From Methanobacteriota archaeon (GTDB lineage Archaea > Thermoplasmatota > Poseidoniia > Poseidoniales > Thalassarchaeaceae): 27,179 bases of DNA. Made by a program: the position numbers and the translations under genes. The stretch covers positions 9,767-36,945 of the forward strand of contig PATZ01000033.1 in NCBI GenBank assembly GCA_002712575.1. The letters run 5' to 3'. Positions 6,901 through 13,297 of the stretch are shown here, piece by piece; position 1 is the first letter of the stretch; every line of letters starts with the position of its first letter. The notes beneath the pieces were generated by a model. It was not told where the DNA came from. It ran no database searches and was given only the letters and a program-made list of their open reading frames with translations.

Positions 6901-9681
6901 TAAATTACTCAAACCGTCACCATCTGCATCCTGATCTGCATCTAGAGGATTTCTAGGATCTAAAGACCAAGAATTACCGCCTGTATAAGTATCGCCAATC
7001 CATCTTCTGTTTTCTATTTCCCATCCATCTGGCATACCATCTCCATCTGAATCTGGATTAGTGGGATCAGTTGGACCATCTGTTCCTCCTCCAGTACCTG
7101 AACCAAGCCACCCTTCCATGTGAACTTTGAGAGCATCAATACCAGTCTCTTCATCACAAATATAATTTTTATTTAGATAGTGACATTCAAAAATGGTTGA
7201 ATCAGTAAACCAGCCCCAATATTCTTCTCCATCAGTTAGTCCATCTCCATCTGAGTCCATTTGCCTAGGATCTGTACTATTTACTCCTGCATCAGAAATG
7301 GAGCTAAATCTATATTCATCCAAATTAGTCCACAATCGATCAAATAATACTCCTTCTTCTGTGAAATATCTAACTCCATCATAATCAGGATCTCGCGCTG
7401 CATCAAATGGATCTGTAGGATCTAAACCATTGATAAACTCCCAACCATCATTCATACCATCTAAATCGGAGTCATTTGATAATGGGTTTAATGAAGCGAT
7501 ATTCATATATTTTCCTGGTGAAATACCTGCAAAAATCCACTCTTGTCCTTGGTTTTCTATCATTGCAAATGAGGTAACTAAGCCAGGAATCCTAGTTTGA
7601 TTTAGATACATGCCAAGGATGCCATCTTGAGCGCTACCTTCCAGACACCATGAGCCATATGATGACCCAATTATCACCATTCCCTGGTATGAAAATACAG
7701 ATCTGATATCATTAGCGCCATCTAGAATATTTTCTATATTTAACATCCTGTCACTATTGAAAGCTTCAGTGGGTTGAGAAGTTATAATATCCAATTCGAC
7801 AAGATAAAGACCTCCCGACATGCCCAGCCATAGACCAGGAGTTGCACCATCATTTTCCTCCTTTTGTAAAATATTTACTCTAGGAGTAGCTGTGGAATCA
7901 TAAATATTCTCATTAATAAAATATTCAGCATTAGTTCTATTGAATACCCAATAAGGATTTCCAATAGAATTTGTTCCATCTGTAGTATTCCAAGCGATTA
8001 AACCAGAATCAGTACCTACGAATAGTATAGGAATTCGCCCTTGCATCTCAACATGGACGGATGTAGTTATAGATGCATTTTCGTGATTGATTAAATTAGA
8101 AACCTTAGTTAAATAATCTATTTTGACATCTTCAACTGAATCTTCAAAATCTTCAGATAATTGAATTGTCCACATCTTGGTATCACTAGCAATTAATAAA
8201 TTCAAATCATCACTCTGTGTTTGTAGTTTAGTAATTATTTCTACGGGGCCTAAAGTAAATACTTTTTCAGATTCAGTAACAGGTAATCCATTATCTAATT
8301 GGATTGTGTGCAATCCCTTATTAGTTCCATAAAATAAGTAGCTTTTTTCTCCTAACTCGTATTTATCCATGACATTCATTTCTGTACCATGTTCCAAGGG
8401 AAATAATGATGATGTATTTCTAAAAGGATCTATTACTGTAATACCGTATTTAGAACCTACAAGTAATCTATCTCTTTGAGAATCGGCAATTATTTTATGG
8501 ATTGAGGTATCAACAAATTCTACATCTGATTTATAATTCAAAGAAATTAATTCTCCATCTGCAGAATTGATTCTTGCCCCAGTTATTCCTGGTATAACGC
8601 CAAAGCCTGAATCTGAATCAACTAAATATTCTTCATAATTACTAAATTCTTCACCCCAGTGAGATGTTGAGATTGTTATATCAGGAGTTATGTAACCATC
8701 TCTGTTCTCATCCCAACCATCAGAATCCAAGTCCGTAATTGCATCTGAGGAATTCCTAGGATCAAGTCCGTTATACGCCTCCCAACCATCGGGTATTCCA
8801 TCTCCAAGTGAGGTGAGTTCTAAAGCCTCAAAATCAGACCATACATAATAATCTGAATCTGCAAATCTTGGATCTGTACCTAGCCAACCATCATCTAATG
8901 TAGCTCTTTGGACTTCAGTTTGACAAGAAGGTGATAATCCTTGAATATCTCCAACACACCAAAGGCCATCTCTTTCGGTAATCCAATCTTCAGGAGAGCC
9001 ATAAAGATACTCTTCAGTATTGGTGAATCTCTCGCCTATATCGATAATACCATCTTTATTAAAATCAAATCCGTCTCCACAGCCCCAAGTAAAATCCTTT
9101 TCACATCTATCAAAATCATCCACCAAATCTTTAGGATCTAAAGGGTCAAAATATAAGCAATCCCAAGCATTTGTTAGTGGGTTAATAGAACCAACTCCTC
9201 CATTAGTACACATATATATTTCATAACCATCGGGCAATCCATCACCATCAGTGTCTGCTATTCGCGGGTCTAAATATTCCCTTAATCCAGAAATTGATTC
9301 CTCAGGTGATTTACCAGTTAATGAGTTTCTTTTTTCAGAATCTAAACAAGCATCCAAGGTAAATGGCCAACAATATTCCATTAAGGCAGATGCACCATCT
9401 TTATCTCGATCGGTTACATTATCGGTTGCATTGTAAGAATCTAATCCTTCTATAATCAAATTAAAAGAATTAATTTGGAGATTAATATCCTCACTGAAAA
9501 TAAATTCATGCATATCTGGTATTAAATCTCCATCTTGATCTGTAATTGGAGGATCTCCTCCCTCTGCTACATTTGGATCAATAGATGAAACTGATGACTG
9601 TGGCCTTGTTTGCGAAACAAATGCCAAACTAGCCAACATGAGGAAAGATAATAATAAGGCACTTATTTGTTTGCGGCGCAT
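3973..9681 (-). CDS. Giant secreted protein with Asp-rich calcium-binding repeats and a beta-propeller
   Basis: This 1,902-residue protein starts with an Arg/Lys-rich N-terminus and a hydrophobic core (MRRKQISALLLSFLMLASLA), a clear signal peptide. The rest is extracellular. About two dozen units of the form DxDxDGxxDGWE (thrombospondin type 3/EF-hand-like) run along it; clear ones lie near residues 47-58, 142-155, 206-218 and 290-303, and then regularly from about 735 to 1880. Many alternate with a W-S-L-N-P-L linker. The Asp ladder should bind calcium and stiffen the chain. Residues about 386-730 lack these units and contain short strand groups such as LLVGSKYGI, LFYGTNKGL and ILFVGTDSGL, as in a beta-propeller. 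There is no C-terminal membrane helix or recognisable sorting signal, so it may be released or held non-covalently. GGTGAG (9687-9692) is a good ribosome-binding site for this start. The function is likely adhesion or surface structure, as an inference. Confidence 0.88.
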   Translation of the reverse strand: MRRKQISALLLSFLMLASLAFVSQTRPQSSVSSIDPNVAEGGDPPITDQDGDLIPDMHEFIFSEDINLQINSFNLIIEGLDSYNATDNVTDRDKDGASALMEYCWPFTLDACLDSEKRNSLTGKSPEESISGLREYLDPRIADTDGDGLPDGYEIYMCTNGGVGSINPLTNAWDCLYFDPLDPKDLVDDFDRCEKDFTWGCGDGFDFNKDGIIDIGERFTNTEEYLYGSPEDWITERDGLWCVGDIQGLSPSCQTEVQRATLDDGWLGTDPRFADSDYYVWSDFEALELTSLGDGIPDGWEAYNGLDPRNSSDAITDLDSDGWDENRDGYITPDITISTSHWGEEFSNYEEYLVDSDSGFGVIPGITGARINSADGELISLNYKSDVEFVDTSIHKIIADSQRDRLLVGSKYGITVIDPFRNTSSLFPLEHGTEMNVMDKYELGEKSYLFYGTNKGLHTIQLDNGLPVTESEKVFTLGPVEIITKLQTQSDDLNLLIASDTKMWTIQLSEDFEDSVEDVKIDYLTKVSNLINHENASITTSVHVEMQGRIPILFVGTDSGLIAWNTTDGTNSIGNPYWVFNRTNAEYFINENIYDSTATPRVNILQKEENDGATPGLWLGMSGGLYLVELDIITSQPTEAFNSDRMLNIENILDGANDIRSVFSYQGMVIIGSSYGSWCLEGSAQDGILGMYLNQTRIPGLVTSFAMIENQGQEWIFAGISPGKYMNIASLNPLSNDSDLDGMNDGWEFINGLDPTDPFDAARDPDYDGVRYFTEEGVLFDRLWTNLDEYRFSSISDAGVNSTDPRQMDSDGDGLTDGEEYWGWFTDSTIFECHYLNKNYICDEETGIDALKVHMEGWLGSGTGGGTDGPTDPTNPDSDGDGMPDGWEIENRRWIGDTYTGGNSWSLDPRNPLDADQDADGDGLSNLCEYRWSNLLDLTLREGLDSHGESAEAALNWSRTDPNSIDSDGDTIPDGWEARYKCSWSPRNAGINPLNGSDYLSNPDGDGYDVNHNGVLELNEQLVNWMEYYLMSDILYQSSTSSGISYPDNFSTKLSHESWEGLADTSFGDQSTVFYSFLVDGMIPSDLGTSDPLKADSDRDGMPDGWEFYHARWSIFDQKWSLNPVNEKDNLEDYDGDGMNNWEEYNSISTNLSEIDNSISSPQFFLMSVLGEITPVPWIGADSALSFGDFISEEQINLTGLTTDPNNPDSDGDGILDGIELLFTQWNSTDQVWTLNPLVPGDGYYDSDNDGITDIVELNMTNNNPVNGGLSPYDAPKFWDEANSIDYQESINRIYRIIFSKESRADLAMEQFVDWESGKPAKPLLESIFGITDPNSQDTDRDGMSDGYEYWFTEWNLENNSWSMNPLTDYDVNFDSDQDSFDCNGDGEISDSESFDNLAEYDSRVYGKRLAIDTIPNGSGLISYGSDAITAQIEENGLSPSAAKSILYTLFSSKSASSSEKIGLINEVDPNNFNISLAGISDPNDADSDRDGMSDGWEYCYSIYGEFLPVNAYRWSLNPLNPLDISYDPDSDGWYDRSFDDTPATQGKWVDRQFIEDSDGNQLESGVLELYFNNLMEYENGTHPLDDDSDDDSIIMIPIFENGLVTSYTRDRSLSDGREIFKYGTNPLDNDTDGDMMPDFYEYSRGWNETNDNWSSYLQIAVEWYQVSSTNWKPVDVSKGYISRPALNWTWFTHDPTNPNDAGQDADNDGDWVCSSGSCIYQPYTNFQEYYATVNATLSSPSLVRAANLYDCSGDIVEEWWQLRESLLGTCSGNTAISTNYLRMNRISETDSLYALVINDNDENYEIINASDDIILTNGAWTDQYNRFAGDQYHLPNIGLGEYVFGWWNLDLDGDMIAEGTDPKNWDTDGDWLNDYFEINDDLLDGIRGNSGSPIRYDDRTT
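4035..7480 (-). repeat. Protein-level tandem array of Asp-rich calcium-binding repeats
   Basis: This is the C-terminal half of the giant secreted protein. Units of about 12-16 residues (consensus DSDGDGMPDGWE plus an aromatic tail) recur every 50-150 residues and are usually followed by W-S-L-N-P-x-x-P-x-D and a second, more variable Asp motif. The best-matching units encode near ATG-free minus-strand windows around 7210-7260, 7005-7055, 6885-6930, 6740-6785, 6350-6400, 6010-6060, 5635-5680, 5185-5225 and 4750-4795. The DNA copies have diverged, so this is a repeat of protein sequence, not an exact DNA repeat. Confidence 0.8.
7490..8525 (-). other. Predicted beta-propeller domain inside the giant secreted protein
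   Basis: Residues about 386-730 of the 1,902-residue protein interrupt the calcium repeats. They contain at least five similar four-strand-like groups built on the theme hydrophobic-G-[ST]-x-x-G-[LI]-hydrophobic (VGSKYGI, YGTNKGL, VGTDSGL, LGMSGGL, IGSSYGS). This pattern is typical of WD40-like or two-component-regulator-type propellers. A fold prediction would decide the number of blades. Confidence 0.6.
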
Positions 9682-9686
9682 TGATA

Positions 9687-9692
9687 CTCACC
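9687..9692 (-). promoter_or_regulatory. Ribosome-binding site of the giant calcium-repeat gene
   Basis: On the minus strand GGTGAG lies 5 bases before the ATG at 9681 and pairs well with the archaeal 16S 3' end. An ATAAAT run at about 9720-9725 upstream could be the TATA box, giving a leader of about 15 bases that begins just before this site. Confidence 0.55.
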
Positions 9693-9799
9693 AACTAATA
9701 GATTTAGCAGAGTAAAGTGATTTATCATACTGATGGAGCGTAGTTCGGACATAAAGAAAAAATAAATGATTTGAAGAATTATTAAAACAATAAAAAAAC

Positions 9800-9830
9800 T
9801 ATAATTTAGTATTGGAAAAAACCATTTATT
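9800..9830 (+). promoter_or_regulatory. AT-rich promoter region of the MBL-fold gene
   Basis: Two TATA-like runs lie here: TATAATTTA at 9800-9808 and TTTATT at 9825-9830. The first would place the transcription start near 9830, the second near 9854. I cannot choose between them from sequence. The whole 9682-9862 gap is the divergent promoter region between the giant secreted gene and the MBL-fold gene; I see no RNA gene in it. Confidence 0.35.
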
Positions 9831-9853
9831 CATAGACCAAGATACATGCCGCT

Positions 9854-9858
9854 AGGTG
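9854..9858 (+). promoter_or_regulatory. Ribosome-binding site of the MBL-fold gene
   Basis: AGGTG lies 4 bases before the ATG at 9863, a short but workable Shine-Dalgarno spacing. It supports that ATG as the start. Confidence 0.45.
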
Positions 9859-9862
9859 TAAC

Positions 9863-10669
9863 ATGAGCCTAAAAATAACTCATCTTGGTTCAGGGAGTAA
9901 GGGTAATGCCACTTTATTGAGCACTGATAATGAGAATATTTTAATCGATTGTGGTTTTTCACTATTACAGACTGAAAAGAAACTGAAAAGTATTGGCCTA
10001 GAAGGAGGAGACATTAGTGCAATTATTGTTACGCATCATCATGGAGATCATTCTAACTCAGCAGAAAGAGCGTCAAAAAAATGGGGCTCTGAATTACACT
10101 GTAACATAGAAACAGCGATAAAAATGGGCTGGGAACCAATTAATACATGTAAGACGTTTAACAACCTAGATATAGTCGAATGCGGTCATAATTTTAGTTT
10201 TATAGGCGTTCCAATTCCGCATGATAAAGCTGATAATGTTGCAATTATTACAAACAGTGGAAGAGGTGAAAAAGCTGCCTTTCTTACAGATTTGGGGGAA
10301 TCTACAATAGAATTAAAAAAATATCTTGAGGGATGCAGGCATATTTCAATAGAAGCAAATTATGATCAAAAAAAATTATTTATGAGTAGTTATCCTGAAT
10401 CCCTGAAAAGAAGAATTTCTGGCAGGGGCGGGCACTTATCTAATTTTCAAACAGGTAAATTACTTTCTGAAGTGATGCATACAAAATTAGAGAGTATAGT
10501 TCTATGTCATTTATCACATAAAAACAATGCACCACACCTTGCAGAAAGTGAAGTATTATACCATATTGGAGATAAATATAATGGAAATATAGCCATCTCT
10601 AGACAAATAGGTCCGGAATTTAGTCACTATCTGGGTCAACAGGATGAAGAAAAAATCAGAGTTTTATGA
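9863..10669 (+). CDS. Metallo-beta-lactamase-fold hydrolase, YycJ/WalJ-like
   Basis: This is a 268-residue cytosolic protein of the metallo-beta-lactamase superfamily. It opens with the HLGSGSKGNATLL segment typical of the YycJ/WalJ (VicX) group. The metal-binding motif THHHGDH at 57-63 supplies H58, H60, D62 and H63. Further likely ligands or active-site residues are H120 (PIPHDK), D143 (LTDLG), H191 in GHLSN, and the CHLSHKNN segment at 215-222; GHLSN and the CHLS-x-x-NN block are characteristic of this group. Bacterial members have been described as nucleases acting in DNA metabolism; the substrate of the archaeal protein is not known, so I call it only a hydrolase. There is no signal peptide, membrane segment or truncation. 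It stands alone on the plus strand, and its stop is immediately followed by the stop of the convergent STAND gene with no spacer. Confidence 0.88.
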   Translation: MSLKITHLGSGSKGNATLLSTDNENILIDCGFSLLQTEKKLKSIGLEGGDISAIIVTHHHGDHSNSAERASKKWGSELHCNIETAIKMGWEPINTCKTFNNLDIVECGHNFSFIGVPIPHDKADNVAIITNSGRGEKAAFLTDLGESTIELKKYLEGCRHISIEANYDQKKLFMSSYPESLKRRISGRGGHLSNFQTGKLLSEVMHTKLESIVLCHLSHKNNAPHLAESEVLYHIGDKYNGNIAISRQIGPEFSHYLGQQDEEKIRVL

Positions 10670-13198
10670 TTAATGACCCATTATGGCTCTATGAACTGAA
10701 TTTTGAACATCTTTCATCCTATCTACTGCACCTAATTCTCTGAAAACGGATAATGAACTTTGTAAATAATTCATTCTTTGTGAACGATCAGTTTCAACTT
10801 CTCCAAGTCTAGATAATAGTTCTCCTTGCATCATACGGAAATCATTTGCTTCAGCAACTGCTAATCCTCCAAGATAATGATTAGCTGCTTCTTCATTTCT
10901 ACCTGCATCCATCAATACTTGCCCGAGAAGCAAAGATACCTCTACCACGCTTCTAGGATCATCTTGTTTGGATAGTTCTTCTAAAGCTCCCGAGTAATGA
11001 TGTAAGGCTAACTCGTTATCAGAAACTTTGGCATAATATCTACCAAGTACTGCTCTCGACCTAGCGTGAAGGAATGCTTGGCCATTATTTTCAGTTTCTT
11101 CGAAAGCGAGTAATGCGTGTTCTCTGGATCTATCTAACTCTCCCATTTCCAAAAATGCAGAAGACAGTCGGATACGGGCATCACATAATTCAGGATTATT
11201 CTCAGATTTAAGTAAATCTTCTACATTACCATACACTTCTAATGCATGCCTAACATCTTTTCTTCTTCTAAAAATATATCCCATATTATTATATGATTTT
11301 GCTGCTCCTACAGCATCCCTGATTGATATTTGAATTTCCAATGCTTTTCTATGTAATTCCAAAGCATCATCCATTGCTCCACGCTTCACAGCAATATCGG
11401 CTCTAGCCGAAAGAAGACGGGATAATTCTGAAATCATCTTATTTTTACCAATACTTTTCATTGCAGCATCATATTCTATTTCCGCTTCGTCCCAGTGACC
11501 CTGAATTGAAAGAATATTACCTCTTAATTCCCTTATCAATCCCCAACTATTGTTTTCAAAATCTTCTGATTCTAATGATTTTAGTATTGAATATAATTCA
11601 GTATGGCCAGCTTTAACTAAATCGTGCCCCTCAGAGATTAAAACCTTAGACAATTCTTCATTATTTTCTGAGAAATGTAAATGGTGAATGTATTCAATTC
11701 TATCAGCAGCACTTTCATATTTATTCCTATACCATTCAACAGCATTAGAATGTAATTCGTGACGTAATGATTCTTCCATAGATCTTACAAGAAATTCACG
11801 AACAAGATCGTGAACATCGTAAGATTCTGTATCGGATTGTCTGGCAAGACCTTTCTCAACTAATTCATCTAACATATCTGTTTCACTTTCAATAGAATTA
11901 ATTGCTTCAAGAATGATTGGTTCCCGGAATACTGCTATTGCGCCCAGTAACCTTTTTTCAGATCCTGAAAGACGACTAAAAATTTCCTGATCTACAAAGG
12001 CTTCTAATGTTGAATGAAATTTTTCACCAACATTACCTCTATTAATTAGCTCCAGAATAAGAGGATGTCCTCTGGAAAGTGTAAAAATATGCATAAATTG
12101 TTGATTTTCAAGATTTGGCATAGTAGTCAATATTTGTTTACTTGAGTCTTCATCAAGTCCTTCTAGAGGTATAACTAGAGTAACAATTTGGCCACTTGAA
12201 TCAGATTCTGGTACAACCATCCTAAATGATCTTGAAAACATCACTAATCCAACTTCTTTTAGATTGGATATTCTAAGAGTCAATCCCCTTAGAAGAGAAA
12301 TCAAAGACTCATCTCCTACTTTATGCAAATCGTCTATTACTATCAAAGCAGGAGAATCCATAAGACCTTGAGTAATTAAATTGACAGAGATGGAAGATTG
12401 TGGAACCGGAGTAGAAGCGATATAATCTGAAAGATTGTTATCACCAATTGCCGATAGCCATTCCGCACAGGCTTCAAGGAATGAACGAGAACCTTCCCAG
12501 TCTTGACATCGGTGATATAATAAATTTCTCCTATGAGTAAATTTTTCTAATAATTTAGCAGCTAAAGCGGTTTTTCCTATTCCTGCAATGCCGGGAACTA
12601 AGATTGAGTTTGATTTAGATTCTAGGAGGGCCACCATATTATCCAGTTCTTTCTCTCGACCGAAGAATCTTCTAGTTCTTGGAATATCATTGAGATAAGA
12701 AACAAGTTGCTTTTCGATATGTTTTGATAGATCTCTCTCAATTAAATCAGGTGATAAAGAAGAGAGATCTACTGAACCATTCTCATCCATATATCTCAAT
12801 ATGTCAACATGACGAAGGGGCAAATCTGACATTTCTACAGCATCAGACAAAGCAACATCTTCAGAGCGCCCATCTGGAAGAATTAACCTTACAGTCTGCT
12901 GGGAAACTTTGTCCCAAATTTCATCAGCAATTCTAGCACCCTCTGAGGTTAAAAAATACGCCTTTCTTTTTCTTGATACACCAGCGACATGTGCTTGCCT
13001 CTCTATTAATTGGCCATTATCTTTCATACCTGCAATGGCTCTCGGAACATTTGATCTAGCTATTGCAACAGCATTAGCAATACCCATTTGAGATAATGCA
13101 AATGGTACTTCTACCTTTCCTGAATGATCTACAAAGTCCCTGAGATGAAGAAAAATCCTTTCTTGGACTCCAGGACGAGTTGAGGGAACGCTTGGCAT
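10670..13198 (-). CDS. STAND NTPase with N-terminal winged helix and C-terminal TPR repeats (likely regulator)
   Basis: This 842-residue cytosolic protein is a signal-transduction ATPase. Residues about 10-95 form a winged-helix-like domain with a recognition helix (NVPRAIAGMKDNGQLI) and a basic wing. A second helical, possibly winged, segment covers 120-165. The NTPase module follows with an FGRE box (179-182), Walker A GIAGIGKT (203-210), Walker B ALIVIDDLHK (284-293), a FSRSF sensor strand (321-325), a GHP motif (377-379) and an MHD-like VHDLV (462-466). This order is diagnostic of STAND/NB-ARC-type ATPases. Residues about 560-820 are TPR-like helix pairs (for example AKSYNNMGYIFRRRKD). 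The family normally uses ligand sensing at the repeats to trigger nucleotide-dependent oligomerisation. The DNA-binding N-terminus suggests transcription control, as in MalT-like proteins, and I see no nuclease, protease or membrane effector that would suggest defence. Target genes are unknown; its neighbours are surface proteins. Confidence 0.85.
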   Translation of the reverse strand: MPSVPSTRPGVQERIFLHLRDFVDHSGKVEVPFALSQMGIANAVAIARSNVPRAIAGMKDNGQLIERQAHVAGVSRKRKAYFLTSEGARIADEIWDKVSQQTVRLILPDGRSEDVALSDAVEMSDLPLRHVDILRYMDENGSVDLSSLSPDLIERDLSKHIEKQLVSYLNDIPRTRRFFGREKELDNMVALLESKSNSILVPGIAGIGKTALAAKLLEKFTHRRNLLYHRCQDWEGSRSFLEACAEWLSAIGDNNLSDYIASTPVPQSSISVNLITQGLMDSPALIVIDDLHKVGDESLISLLRGLTLRISNLKEVGLVMFSRSFRMVVPESDSSGQIVTLVIPLEGLDEDSSKQILTTMPNLENQQFMHIFTLSRGHPLILELINRGNVGEKFHSTLEAFVDQEIFSRLSGSEKRLLGAIAVFREPIILEAINSIESETDMLDELVEKGLARQSDTESYDVHDLVREFLVRSMEESLRHELHSNAVEWYRNKYESAADRIEYIHHLHFSENNEELSKVLISEGHDLVKAGHTELYSILKSLESEDFENNSWGLIRELRGNILSIQGHWDEAEIEYDAAMKSIGKNKMISELSRLLSARADIAVKRGAMDDALELHRKALEIQISIRDAVGAAKSYNNMGYIFRRRKDVRHALEVYGNVEDLLKSENNPELCDARIRLSSAFLEMGELDRSREHALLAFEETENNGQAFLHARSRAVLGRYYAKVSDNELALHHYSGALEELSKQDDPRSVVEVSLLLGQVLMDAGRNEEAANHYLGGLAVAEANDFRMMQGELLSRLGEVETDRSQRMNYLQSSLSVFRELGAVDRMKDVQNSVHRAIMGH

Positions 13199-13269
13199 AA
13201 TAGGTCAACCCGAATCATCATTCAATAATGTTAGTGAGAAAAGATTCATGCATTTTTTAAATTGACAAC

Positions 13270-13287
13270 ATATTTAATCATAAATAT
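13270..13287. repeat. AT-only inverted repeat, possible operator or hairpin
   Basis: ATATTTA and TAAATAT are perfect 7-base arms around a 4-base spacer. The repeat lies in the 99-base gap between the STAND regulator start (13198) and the end of the beta-helix gene (13298). It could be a protein-binding palindrome upstream of the regulator or a weak transcript-end hairpin of the beta-helix gene. AT-rich gaps produce such palindromes by chance, so weight is low. Confidence 0.3.
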
Positions 13288-13297
13288 ATTAATACAA

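Noticed and set aside
3973..9681. Dockerin-type cellulosome protein
   Set aside because: The Asp motifs resemble dockerin calcium loops, but they are spread along the whole protein and lack the paired 22-residue duplicated dockerin layout; no cohesin is present.
9682..9862. Small RNA gene or riboswitch in the longest intergenic gap
   Set aside because: The 181-base gap is AT-rich, shows no stable GC-containing stem or tRNA-like arms, and is explained as a divergent promoter region.
10670..13198. Antiphage STAND (Avs-like) defence gene
   Set aside because: The STAND core fits, but there is a winged helix rather than a nuclease, protease or membrane effector, and no other defence or mobile gene lies nearby.
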